31,322 bases of DNA from JBDZUZ01 sp040255445 (GTDB lineage: Bacteria; Planctomycetota; Phycisphaerae; Phycisphaerales; UBA1924). Each line of letters begins with the position of its first letter. The stretch's first letter is position 1. The notes beneath the pieces are model-generated. The model saw only the letters and a list, made by a program, of their open reading frames with translations, did not search any database and had not been told where the DNA came from. The DNA lies in assembly GCA_040255445.1 (NCBI GenBank), contig JBDZUZ010000022.1, forward strand, positions 1 through 31,322. Reading direction: 5' to 3'. This document shows positions 15,225 to 22,584 of the stretch, piece after piece. Both the position numbers and the translations under genes were made by a program.

Positions 15225-16004
15225 TCAGTTGACGCGCACCCGCGGGCGCACGGTCGCCAGACCCCCGTCGATACCGAGAATCTGACCGGTGACCCAACCG
15301 CTCTCGCCAACGAGCAGCCACTCGGCGAGGCTCGCGACCTCGGCGGGATCGCCGATGCGGCCGAGCGGGTGCATCTGTTCGGAGGCCTGCAGCGCGGTCT
15401 TGCTCTGGATCAGCGGCTGCGCCATCTCGCTGTTGAGCAGGCCGGGGGCGATCGCGTTCACGCGGATGTTGTTCGCGGCGTAGGTCGCAGCGCCCGACTG
15501 CACAAGGCCGATCACGCCGCCCTTGGCCGCGGCGATGGCGTCGTGGTTGGGGATGCCGGTGCGGGCCGCGGCGGTCGACATGAGCACCACCGAGCCGCCG
15601 GTATCGCGCATCGCCTTGCCGGCGCAGCGCACGACCGCGAAGGCCGACCAGAGATTCTGGCGGAGCGTCTCTTCGAACTCCTTGTCGCTGGTGAGGTGCG
15701 CGGGCTTGAGCAGGATCGAGCCGGCGAGGTTGATCACGCCGTCGATGCGGCCGAACTTCTCCATGCCGCGGGCGAAGAACTCGTCGACCTTGCCGGTGTC
15801 GGACGCATCGACCGCGGCGATATCGGTGATGTCCGGTCCGAACTTCTTCAGCATCGGCTCGAGCCGGTCGACGCGGCGGGCCCCGAGCAGGAGCTTGTGG
15901 CCGCGGTCACTGAGTCGCGCGGCGAGCGCGGATCCGATACCCCCGCTCGCGCCGATGATCGCGATCACACGGTCGCCGCTTCTTTGTGCCTTCTCGTTTG
16001 CCAT
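15225..16004 (-). CDS. SDR-family oxidoreductase-like protein with altered active site
   Basis: The protein has 259 residues with a complete Rossmann fold. The nucleotide-binding motif GASGGIG (residues 18-24), ARR after beta-2, the NLAG motif (about 92-95) and the C-terminal RVNAIAPGLL and GQILGIDGG blocks are all classical SDR. The catalytic region is not: aligned on the YxxxK spacing, the positions of Ser, Tyr and Lys are T144, I157 and K161, so the catalytic Tyr is missing. It may bind NAD(P) without classic dehydrogenase chemistry or use another acid. From memory, related proteins with NHEAIAAAK in this place exist, so it may belong to a noncanonical SDR group. The ATG at 16004 has no clear Shine-Dalgarno sequence. 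Confidence 0.85.
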   Translation of the reverse strand: MANEKAQRSGDRVIAIIGASGGIGSALAARLSDRGHKLLLGARRVDRLEPMLKKFGPDITDIAAVDASDTGKVDEFFARGMEKFGRIDGVINLAGSILLKPAHLTSDKEFEETLRQNLWSAFAVVRCAGKAMRDTGGSVVLMSTAAARTGIPNHDAIAAAKGGVIGLVQSGAATYAANNIRVNAIAPGLLNSEMAQPLIQSKTALQASEQMHPLGRIGDPAEVASLAEWLLVGESGWVTGQILGIDGGLATVRPRVRVN

Positions 16005-16080
16005 ACTTCGCGTTTCGCCGGCCCCGGTGGGCCGGATGCCGCCGCGGCCGCGTCGCGGAGATGATCGCTCTTGGCCACAC

Positions 16081-16110
16081 TTGATGGCGACGCGGCGCGA
16101 TGCCTAGGCT
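16081..16110 (+). promoter_or_regulatory. Candidate sigma-70 promoter for cysteine synthase gene
   Basis: TTGATG (16081-16086) and TAGGCT (16105-16110) are separated by 18 bases, a good match to a sigma-70 promoter. The start site would fall near 16117 and give a leader of about 310 bases. Confidence 0.45.
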
Positions 16111-16116
16111 CTCCGC

Positions 16117-16426
16117 GTGACAGCGACCCCCTGCGTTCGGATCCAGAAGCGTCTCACCCGCGTTGCCGGGCTGGGATGCTGTTGTTGTCGCACCCGGTAA
16201 TGCCGCGGCGGTAGCGGACCCCGAGTCCGGTGCGGCCCGACCGACCCCACGAACGCTGATCGAGCCAGCCGGCCGACTTCTGCCGTTCCGATCCGAACAC
16301 CACACTGACACCCGCTGGGCAGCGTTGCCGATCACCGGTACCACATGGTGCGGCATCGGCATCTGACCAGCAGCGGCGAGCGTCGGCGGTTCTCCGCGCG
16401 GCTCGCCGCCCAAGGACGACACCCTC
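16117..16426 (+). other. Long untranslated region with nested hairpins before cysteine synthase gene
   Basis: No credible gene lies between 16005 and 16426. Near the 3' end two nested inverted repeats are visible. The first spans about 16328-16361, with outer arms GCCGAT and ATCGGC and inner arms CACC and GGTG. The second has GGCGAGC (16375-16381) pairing with GCTCGCC (16401-16407), enclosing GCGG-TTCT-CCGC. The second sits directly before the AAGGA at 16412-16416. I recognise no known riboswitch class (no SAM-I core). It may regulate translation, or be merely GC-rich spacer. Confidence 0.35.
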
Positions 16427-17398
16427 ATGAACCCGACCACCCGTGTCTATGAAGACATGCTGGAAATGCTGCCGGGGCCCGAGAACCCGACGCCCATCGT
16501 GCGGATCAACCGCATGGCGCCGCTGCCGGGCTTCGATCTCTACGCCAAACTCGAATGGATGAACCCGTTCGGCTCGGTGAAGGACCGTGCCGCGGCCGCG
16601 CTGATCGCGCAGCTCGAGCGCGATGGGAAGCTCGGTGAGGATTCGGAGCGCGGCATTGTCGAGCCCACCTCCGGCAATACCGGGCTGAGTCTTGCCGCGA
16701 TTGCTGCGCTCAAGGGGTACAGGGCGCGCATGGTCGTGCCCGAGAAGGTGCCGCTCGAGAAGAAGGTGCTGCTCAAGCTCGTGGGCGCGGAGCTCGATGT
16801 CGTGGCTGATGCGCTCTGTCCGATGCCGGGCTCATCCGATGGGACGATCGGGCTCGCGAAGACACACGCCCGCGCACAGCCGAACAAGTACGCGATGCCC
16901 AACCAGTACGAGAACCGCGCCAATGTCGAAGCGCACCTGCAGACAACCGGGCCCGAGATCTGGAAGCAGACCGAGGGGAAAGTCACGCACGTGTTTGCTT
17001 CCCTGGGCACCTGCGGCACGGTCACCGGACTCTCCGAGTTCCTCAAGACCAAGAACCCGAAGATCAAGGTGATCGCCGTGCAGCCTTCCGCGGGACACGA
17101 TGTGCCCGGGCTCCGCAACACCTCCGAGCTCGATGTCTCGAAGCTCTTCGACCCAACCAAGATCGACGAGATCATCGAGATCGAGCACGAGAAGGCCTAC
17201 ACGACCGCGATGGAACTGGCCCGCGGCGAGGGGCTCCTCGCGGGGCCCAGTTCCGGGCTGATCTTCGAGGGCGCCCGCCTCATCCTGCAGCGTGACAAGC
17301 CAGAGGGCGGCGTTGGCGTCGCGATCTTCTGCGACAACGTCTTCAAGTACATGTCGAACATGGTGAAGCACATCCCATCGCTCGCGGTCGAGGAATGA
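16427..17398 (+). CDS. Cysteine synthase / cystathionine beta-synthase family PLP enzyme
   Basis: A fold-type II PLP enzyme of 323 residues. The cofactor lysine is K52 in NPFGSVKDRAA, the substrate-binding loop is TSGNTG (residues 81-86), and the phosphate-binding glycine loop is GTCGTVTG. GPSSG near the C-terminus lies by the pyridine nitrogen. The length fits CysK/CysM without the C-terminal CBS domains of full cystathionine beta-synthases. Expected chemistry is beta-replacement, O-acetyl- (or O-phospho-) serine plus sulfide or thiosulfate giving cysteine; the exact donor is not decidable here. AAGGA lies ten bases before the ATG. The rhodanese gene follows 73 bases later, so sulfur assimilation or transfer is a shared theme. 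Confidence 0.9.
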   Translation: MNPTTRVYEDMLEMLPGPENPTPIVRINRMAPLPGFDLYAKLEWMNPFGSVKDRAAAALIAQLERDGKLGEDSERGIVEPTSGNTGLSLAAIAALKGYRARMVVPEKVPLEKKVLLKLVGAELDVVADALCPMPGSSDGTIGLAKTHARAQPNKYAMPNQYENRANVEAHLQTTGPEIWKQTEGKVTHVFASLGTCGTVTGLSEFLKTKNPKIKVIAVQPSAGHDVPGLRNTSELDVSKLFDPTKIDEIIEIEHEKAYTTAMELARGEGLLAGPSSGLIFEGARLILQRDKPEGGVGVAIFCDNVFKYMSNMVKHIPSLAVEE

Positions 17399-17471
17399 AC
17401 GACCCCGCGATGCGATGACACGGCAGGCTCAACGCGGCGAAACGCCGCCCGAATCACACAGGAGTAGACCG

Positions 17472-18329
17472 ATGGCAACCGAAACAATGACGCGCGACCA
17501 GGTCCTCGTCACCACGGATTGGGTCAAGGAGCATCTGAAGGACCCGACCGTAAAGCTGATCGAGGTCAACGTCGACATCCAGGCCTACGACGCGGGGCAC
17601 ATCCCCGGCGCCGTCGGTCTCAACTGGCAAACCCAGCTGCAGGACCAGACCGCCCGCGACATTATCTCGAAGCAGGACTTCGAAGCGCTGATGTCCGAGA
17701 GCGGGGTCTCCAACGACGACACCGTGGTGCTCTATGGCGACCAGAACAACTGGTTCGCGGCGTACGGCTTCTGGCTCTTCAAGCTGTACGGCCACAAGGA
17801 TGTCCGCCTCATGGACGGCGGCCGCGCCAAGTGGCTCAACGAAGACGACAAGCCGATGACGACCGACAAGCCCAGCCCCAAGCCCACCACCTACAAGGTC
17901 AACTCGATCAACGAGAAACTCCGCGCCAAGGTGCCCGATGTGCTCACCGCATCGAGCAGCCGGTCGCACAACCTCGTTGATGTCCGTTCGCCCGATGAGT
18001 TCACCGGAAAGGTGATCGCGCCCCCGGGCATGACCGAGACCGCGCAGCGCGCCGGGCACATCCCCGGCGCGGCGAGTATCCCGTGGTCGACGACCGTCAA
18101 CCCCGACGGCACTTTCAAGGACGAGAAGCAGCTCAAGGACCTCTACTTCACCGAAGCAAAGCTCGACCCTACGAAGCCGATCATCACCTACTGCCGCATC
18201 GGCGAGCGTTCCAGCCACTCGTGGTTCGTGCTGCGGCACCTGCTCGGGGTGGACGATGTCCGCAACTACGACGGTTCTTGGACGGAGTACGGAAACCTCG
18301 TGGGCGTTCCGATCGAAAAGAACGTCTGA
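17472..18329 (+). CDS. Two-domain sulfurtransferase (thiosulfate sulfurtransferase-type rhodanese)
   Basis: The protein has 285 residues: two tandem rhodanese domains. The N-terminal domain (about 10-135) is non-catalytic but retains DAGHIPGAVGLNW and LYGDQNNWFA. The C-terminal domain carries the active-site loop with Cys241 in YCRIGERSSHSW. The CRxGER loop is of the thiosulfate:cyanide sulfurtransferase kind rather than the CGSGVT loop of 3-mercaptopyruvate sulfurtransferases. It would move sulfane sulfur to a thiol acceptor in the cytoplasm. AGGAG at 17460-17464 and the conserved domain start select the ATG at 17472. It is probably co-transcribed with the cysteine synthase-type gene and ends before a strong terminator. 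Confidence 0.93.
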   Translation: MATETMTRDQVLVTTDWVKEHLKDPTVKLIEVNVDIQAYDAGHIPGAVGLNWQTQLQDQTARDIISKQDFEALMSESGVSNDDTVVLYGDQNNWFAAYGFWLFKLYGHKDVRLMDGGRAKWLNEDDKPMTTDKPSPKPTTYKVNSINEKLRAKVPDVLTASSSRSHNLVDVRSPDEFTGKVIAPPGMTETAQRAGHIPGAASIPWSTTVNPDGTFKDEKQLKDLYFTEAKLDPTKPIITYCRIGERSSHSWFVLRHLLGVDDVRNYDGSWTEYGNLVGVPIEKNV

Positions 18330-18380
18330 CCGCTCGGCCGCCCGCGGCCGATGAGGACGATCGAGAGACAGACACGCGGG

Positions 18381-18420
18381 CACGGCGGCGTCGGAGGAGA
18401 CGCCGCCGTGTTCCTTTTTT
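18381..18420 (+). terminator. Intrinsic terminator
   Basis: A perfect 12-base-pair stem (18381-18392 with 18399-18410) with loop GGAGGA is followed at once by TTCCTTTTTT. It closes the cysteine synthase-rhodanese unit about 50 bases past its last stop codon. This is the clearest intrinsic terminator in the window. Confidence 0.92.
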
Positions 18421-18444
18421 GTCCTGTCTTGTCCGTGCCGCGCC

Positions 18445-18450
18445 TACCTT
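18445..18450 (+). promoter_or_regulatory. -10 element for an apparently leaderless gene
   Basis: TACCTT (TANNNT form) ends six bases before the ATG at 18457, so transcription would begin at or next to the start codon. There is no Shine-Dalgarno sequence. It lies after the terminator ending at 18420, as expected for a new transcription unit. Confidence 0.45.
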
Positions 18451-18456
18451 TCGCGC

Positions 18457-19095
18457 ATGACCGGATCGACACAACCCGCTGCCGCATCGTCCTTTGCGGG
18501 CATGCGCTTCGATGAGTTCCTCAAGGCTGTCGCCGCGAAATCGCCCACGCCCGGCGGCGGCGCTGTCGCCTCGGCCGTCGGCGGGCTCGCCGCGGCCCTG
18601 GGGCAGATGGTGCTGGCGTATTCGCTGGGCAAGAAGTCGCTCGCCGAGCACGAGGCGGCGAACGGCCGCGCGATGCACGCGCTCGAGAACGCCCGCCGCC
18701 TGCTGCTGGCCCTCGCCGATGAGGACGCCGCGGCGTACGGCCTGGTCAACGAGCTGTCGCGGCTGCCCGAGGATGATGCCCGCCGCATCGCCGAGTATCC
18801 CGCCGCGATGAAGGCGAGCGTGCAGGTGCCCGCCGCGGTCGCCGCGGCGTGTGTCGATGTGCTGCGGCTCTTCGAGACGCTGACGGGGACGACCAACAAG
18901 CATCTGCGGAGCGATCTGGCGATCGCGGCGGTGCTGGCCGAGGGGGCTGCGCGGTCGTCGCGGTGGAATGTGATCGTCAACGTCGGGCAGTTGCCCGAGG
19001 CGGGCGAGCGGGAGACGGTGCAGCGACAGGTCGATGCGCTGATCGAGCAGGCCCGCGAACTGTGCGCGCGGATCGAGGCCGCGTGCCTGAAGTGA
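18457..19095 (+). CDS. Cyclodeaminase/cyclohydrolase family protein (FTCD C-terminal domain, FchA-like)
   Basis: An all-helical protein of 212 residues. It matches the formiminotransferase-cyclodeaminase C-terminal family, seen in FDEFLKAVAAKSPTPGGGAVASAVGGLAAALGQMV, where SPTPGGGAVAA-type text is the family signature. Later conserved blocks are DEDAAAYGLV, VPAAVAAACVDVL and the NVIVNVGQL segment. Stand-alone members include methenyltetrahydrofolate cyclohydrolases and the formimidoyl-THF cyclodeaminase of one-carbon metabolism. Which reaction applies cannot be told. There is no Shine-Dalgarno sequence, and a -10-like hexamer six bases upstream suggests a leaderless mRNA. The next gene starts 11 bases after this stop, and three genes appear to form one operon. 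Confidence 0.88.
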   Translation: MTGSTQPAAASSFAGMRFDEFLKAVAAKSPTPGGGAVASAVGGLAAALGQMVLAYSLGKKSLAEHEAANGRAMHALENARRLLLALADEDAAAYGLVNELSRLPEDDARRIAEYPAAMKASVQVPAAVAAACVDVLRLFETLTGTTNKHLRSDLAIAAVLAEGAARSSRWNVIVNVGQLPEAGERETVQRQVDALIEQARELCARIEAACLK

Positions 19096-19105
19096 GCGGA
19101 ACGCG

Positions 19106-19621
19106 ATGAGCTACGAGGGACGGGGACACGGTGATCGGGAAGGGCGCGGCGGGCGCGGTGGGGGCGGCGCTGAGTGGTTCGCGCGGCCCGATCCGCGCAC
19201 CGGCGAGGCCGGGCTCGCGTTCTCCTGCACGATGTGCGGCCGCTGCTGCACCGGTCCCGAGGGATTCGTTCTCGTCGATGATCGCGAGATCGATGCGCTC
19301 GCAGCGCGGATGGGCGTATCGCGCGAGGCGTTCATCGAGAAGTTCACGCGGATGACGATCAAGGGCCGCTCGCTGGCCGAGCGCGAGACCGAGTTTGGGA
19401 TGGACTGCATCTACCTGGATCGCACGACGATCCCGGGCAAGGCGGTCTGCGGTGTCTACGAAGACCGGCCGAAGCAGTGCCGCACCTGGCCCTTCTGGCC
19501 CAGCAACCTCACCAGCCGCTCCGCGTGGGAACGGGCCAAACGCGTGTGCCCGGGCATGGACAAGGGCACGCGGTACACGGTGCAGCAGATCCGCATCCAG
19601 CGGGATCAGGTTGATATCTAA
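19106..19621 (+). CDS. YkgJ-type CxxCxxCC cysteine-cluster protein
   Basis: The protein has 171 residues. After a Gly/Arg-rich N-terminal stretch comes CTMCGRCC (C-x2-C-x2-CC), the hallmark of the YkgJ/Zn-or-Fe-binding family. The middle part (LVDDREIDALAARMGVSREAFIEKF) is the helical insertion usual in this family. Two further cysteines follow, in AVCGVYEDRP and KQCRTWPFWP, completing the likely metal- or cluster-binding set. The family's biochemical role is not settled. It lies 11 bases after the cyclodeaminase-like gene and only three bases before a second YkgJ-type gene. The first 25 residues are low in complexity, and a later start cannot be excluded. Confidence 0.85.
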   Translation: MSYEGRGHGDREGRGGRGGGGAEWFARPDPRTGEAGLAFSCTMCGRCCTGPEGFVLVDDREIDALAARMGVSREAFIEKFTRMTIKGRSLAERETEFGMDCIYLDRTTIPGKAVCGVYEDRPKQCRTWPFWPSNLTSRSAWERAKRVCPGMDKGTRYTVQQIRIQRDQVDI

Positions 19622-19624
19622 GCG

Positions 19625-20176
19625 GTGAGCACGCTCGCACCGCACGACGCCATGAACAGCCCAGCATCACAGCCGCCGCGCTTCGACGATGAGGACCTCG
19701 CGCACGCGCGGGCGTGGCTCGATGCGGCGAGCGACGGCGGTGTGCTCGCGGAGATCGACACCGTTTACCAGCTCATCGCCGATCAGATCGAGGCGCGGCG
19801 GCCGCGGTGCGAAGCATCGGGCCGGTGCTGCAACTTTATGGGGCACGGACACCTGCTCTACGTCACCGGGCTCGAAGCGGCGGCGACGGTGCAGCGGGCA
19901 GCGGCGGCGGGCATCGCGATCAGCGAGGCTGACATCGCCGCGGCCCGCGACCGCGGCGACTGCCCGTACCTGGTCGAGAAGCTCTGCGGCGTACACACGG
20001 TCAAGCCGCTCGGATGCCGCGTCTACTTCTGCGACCCGACTGCACAAGACTGGCAGCAGGACCTCTCCGAACGAACGCTGGAGTTGATGCGGTCGCTGCA
20101 CACCCGGCGGGCGATCCCCTACCGCTACGCGGAGTGGCGCTGGCTGCTGTCGCTGGTCGTCGCCGCGGGCGCGTGA
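19625..20176 (+). CDS. Second YkgJ-type cysteine-cluster protein
   Basis: The protein has 183 residues. It has a cysteine cluster RPRCEASGRCCNF, then CPYLVEKLCGVHTVKPLGCRVYFCD with four more cysteines, in the order expected for the YkgJ family. The C-terminal helices contain Arg/Trp-rich HTRRAIPYRYAEWRW. It is clearly divergent from the first copy, so this is an old duplication or two separate subfamilies rather than a recent tandem copy. GTG 19625 is used as start, three bases after the previous stop; ATG 19652 is the alternative and has no better ribosome-binding site. It ends 15 bases before the convergent zinc-finger gene. Confidence 0.82.
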   Translation: MSTLAPHDAMNSPASQPPRFDDEDLAHARAWLDAASDGGVLAEIDTVYQLIADQIEARRPRCEASGRCCNFMGHGHLLYVTGLEAAATVQRAAAAGIAISEADIAAARDRGDCPYLVEKLCGVHTVKPLGCRVYFCDPTAQDWQQDLSERTLELMRSLHTRRAIPYRYAEWRWLLSLVVAAGA

Positions 20177-20191
20177 ATCAGAGGGACCCGC

Positions 20192-20542
20192 TCACGCCGG
20201 CGGCGCGGGCCGCTTGTACCCGTAGTCCGGATCGCGCTCCAGCATCACCACCGACTGCTTGCTGCACCGCTTACAGACCTTCGCCTCGGGGTATGCCGGG
20301 CTCACCCACACCGGGTCGCCGTGGTTGGCCATGCAGAGCGTGCATACCTCACGCTCGGGCAGCGGCTCGCCGCCGAGCCGGTTCCAGAGTTCATCGAACG
20401 AGAGCGACAGGCAGCGGGAGCAGATCAAGGAGCCGCGGTGCCCCTCGACCATCGGCCGGTCATCGGCCCACTGGGCGTGGCAGAAGTCGCAGAGAAAGTC
20501 CGACATCTGCGCATCATCGGGGTTGATCCCTTCACGCTGCAT
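20192..20542 (-). CDS. Small four-CxxC protein with ClpX-type zinc finger
   Basis: The protein has 116 residues. The first half contains CDFC and, about 20 residues on, CSRC followed by LSFDELW. This spacing and the surrounding text (GSLICSRCLSLSFDEL) resemble the N-terminal C4 zinc-binding domain of ClpX, where CxFC and YICDEC occur. The second half has CTLC and CKRC, a likely second C4 site. No AAA+ domain is attached. It may be an adaptor-like or protein-binding zinc protein, which is inference. The ATG at 20542 overlaps the upstream ABC transporter gene by 11 bases; an ATG at 20506 just before the first Cys pair is possible, as is 20572. Confidence 0.65.
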   Translation of the reverse strand: MQREGINPDDAQMSDFLCDFCHAQWADDRPMVEGHRGSLICSRCLSLSFDELWNRLGGEPLPEREVCTLCMANHGDPVWVSPAYPEAKVCKRCSKQSVVMLERDPDYGYKRPAPPA

Positions 20543-22400
20543 CGGCACCCCCACCGCTGCCGGCGCCCCCACCGCCGAACTGGCTGGCGATGATCTGCCG
20601 GTACAGCTCGCACCGCTCCATCAGTGTCGCGTGCGGCGCGGAGTCGACAACACGCCCCTCGCTCATCACGATGATCGCATCCGCCCCCTGCACCGTCGCC
20701 ATCCGGTGCGCCACGATCAGCGAGGTCCGCCCCTTGGCAAACTCCGCGAGCGCGGCGGCGATGTGCCCCTCGGACTCCGCATCGACCATGCTCGTCGCCT
20801 CATCGAGGATCAGGATCCGCGGATCGCGCAGGATTGCGCGGGCGATCGCAATCCGCTGCCGCTGCCCGCCCGAGAGCGACATCCCCTGCTCGGCGACGAC
20901 AGTGTCGTACCCATCTGCCATCGCGCTGATGAACTCGTGCGCCCGCGCCTTCTTCGCCGCGGCGATGATCGCCTCGTCTGTCACAGAATCCGCGCCGTAC
21001 GCGATGTTGGACCGCACCGTGCCTTTGAAGAGCACGACTTCCTGCGTGACCATCCCGATCTGCGCCCGCAGACTCCGCACCGAGTACTCGCGGACATCAT
21101 GCCCATCGACGAGCACACGCCCCTCATCGGGGTCGAACAGCCGCGGCACGAGGCCCAGCAGCGTCGTCTTGCCCGAGCCGTTGGGGCCCACAATCGCGTA
21201 GCGCCTGCCGTGCTCGAGTGTGAGTTCGACGCCGCGGAGCGCGGGCGTCGCCGCGCCGGGGTAGCGGAAGGTGACCGCCTCGAAGCGGATCGCCTTCTCG
21301 TGCCGCGGCAGCCGCGGCAGACGGAACCCGTGGCCGGGTTCCTGCGGTGCGTTCAGGAGTTGCTGCAGCCGGTCCGCCGCGGGGCTCGCGGTCTGGATGT
21401 CGTTGATGATGCCGGTCAGCGGCTTAAGCGAAGCGCCCGCGACGGCGAGCGCAGCGATTGCGAGGATGAAATTCCCCGGGTCGATCTGGCCGGAGATGAT
21501 CGCGCGGCCCGCCACGAGCACCAGGCCGCAGAGCAGGAAGATCGTTAGCATCTCCGTCAGCGGGCTGGCCAGCGCCCGCGCCGTGCGGACGCGGTTGAGC
21601 TCGCGGAGGACTTCCTTGTTGATGCGGTGGAAGCGCCCGCCCTCGAGCCGCTCGGCGGTGTGCACCTTCACGACCTTGAGCGCGTGCATCGCCTGCGAGG
21701 CGGTTTCGTACAGCTCGGCCTGGCCCTTGAGCGCGCGGCCCGATGCCCGCTTGATCTTCTTGCCCAGTTTGCGGATGACGGTATAGAGCGCGGGCGCCAC
21801 CACGAGCGCGGCGATCGTCACCCGCCAGTCGAAGATGATCGCCGCGGCCAGGCCCGCGATGCCCTTGAAGATCTGCAGCACCGCCTTGGAGAGCAGCACG
21901 GTCAGACCCGCGGCGAGCTGTGTCGAGTCGTTGACGATGCGACTGACCGCATCCGATGAGCCCGTCGCCACCACGGCCCGAAGCGGCGAGCGGATCGTCG
22001 CGTGGAACGCCTCGCGTCGCACGCCGGTGATCGTGCGGTTCACGATCGTGTGCGCCAGAAACGCGTGCAGGAAGGTCGTGGTCGAGCCGATCACCGCGAG
22101 CAGCGCAAGACCAACCATGATCCAGACCAGCGCGGTGAACTCGCCCGGCGGCAGGCTGTCGATGATGTGCTGCGGGATACGAAGGCTCTCGTGGACGTTC
22201 TGCGCCGCGAGGCTCGCGTTGACCTCCGTCGCGAGGCCGCGGAGATCCTGGCCCTTGTCCAGGATCGCATCCATCACCGGCTTGGCGCCCAGCAACCCCA
22301 CGCCCAGCGAGAACGCCGACGCCACCACCATCACCACCGACGCCGCAAAGTGCAGGCGGTAGCGGAGCATCCGGCGGGCGAATTGCCAGTAGGGCGTCAT
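20532..22400 (-). CDS. ABC exporter, fused permease-ATPase (MsbA/MdlB-like)
   Basis: A half-transporter of 622 residues: an N-terminal six-helix ABC membrane domain (about 1-340) and a C-terminal nucleotide-binding domain. Motifs are Walker A GPNGSGKTT, Q-loop VTQEVVLF, signature LSGGQRQRIAIARAI, Walker B ILILDEATSMVD and the switch His in LIVAHRM. It should work as a homodimer, flipping or exporting lipids, peptides or drugs. The extracytoplasmic loop between helices 1 and 2 is long (about 60 residues with LPPGEF). The C-terminal tail is Gly/Ala-rich. The ATG at 22400 lacks a Shine-Dalgarno sequence, and GATACT lies ten bases upstream, implying a very short leader. Confidence 0.93.
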   Translation of the reverse strand: MTPYWQFARRMLRYRLHFAASVVMVVASAFSLGVGLLGAKPVMDAILDKGQDLRGLATEVNASLAAQNVHESLRIPQHIIDSLPPGEFTALVWIMVGLALLAVIGSTTTFLHAFLAHTIVNRTITGVRREAFHATIRSPLRAVVATGSSDAVSRIVNDSTQLAAGLTVLLSKAVLQIFKGIAGLAAAIIFDWRVTIAALVVAPALYTVIRKLGKKIKRASGRALKGQAELYETASQAMHALKVVKVHTAERLEGGRFHRINKEVLRELNRVRTARALASPLTEMLTIFLLCGLVLVAGRAIISGQIDPGNFILAIAALAVAGASLKPLTGIINDIQTASPAADRLQQLLNAPQEPGHGFRLPRLPRHEKAIRFEAVTFRYPGAATPALRGVELTLEHGRRYAIVGPNGSGKTTLLGLVPRLFDPDEGRVLVDGHDVREYSVRSLRAQIGMVTQEVVLFKGTVRSNIAYGADSVTDEAIIAAAKKARAHEFISAMADGYDTVVAEQGMSLSGGQRQRIAIARAILRDPRILILDEATSMVDAESEGHIAAALAEFAKGRTSLIVAHRMATVQGADAIIVMSEGRVVDSAPHATLMERCELYRQIIASQFGGGGAGSGGGADAA

Positions 22401-22410
22401 GCGGAAGGGG

Positions 22411-22416
22411 AGTATC
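22411..22416 (-). promoter_or_regulatory. Possible -10 element close to ABC exporter start
   Basis: On the minus strand GATACT lies ten bases before the ATG at 22400, with no Shine-Dalgarno sequence between. Transcription would begin only a few bases before the start codon. Confidence 0.35.
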
Positions 22417-22510
22417 GCGGGCTCGCCGGCGAAAGGCGAATCGCGGCGGCCGCTACGGTGCCCCGCGGCGTCGAGCCAGCACGAACCTTGCGGTCAGATA
22501 CCCAAGAGAA

Positions 22511-22538
22511 GGGGCGGCGGCCGCTCGGCCGCCGCCCC
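22511..22538 (-). terminator. Stem-loop after cyclophilin gene
   Basis: A perfect 12-base-pair GC stem (22511-22522 with 22527-22538) with a four-base loop, followed on the minus strand by TTCTCTTGGG. It lies about 45 bases after the stop of the large secreted cyclophilin gene. The T-run is interrupted, so termination strength is uncertain. Confidence 0.6.
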
Positions 22539-22584
22539 GTTGATGGCGACTCAGAATCGCGGGCATGAACCCCGCGCTGGCGGA

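Noticed and set aside
15225..16004. Frameshift as the reason for the missing catalytic Tyr in the SDR protein
   Set aside because: The flanking SDR motifs on both sides are in the same frame and the Lys spacing is exact, so it is a substitution.
16163..16366. Short plus-strand frame in the spacer before cysteine synthase
   Set aside because: No ribosome-binding site, no recognisable motif and no codon bias like that of neighbours.
16117..16426. SAM-type or cobalamin riboswitch in the long leader
   Set aside because: None of the conserved core sequences of these classes can be found.
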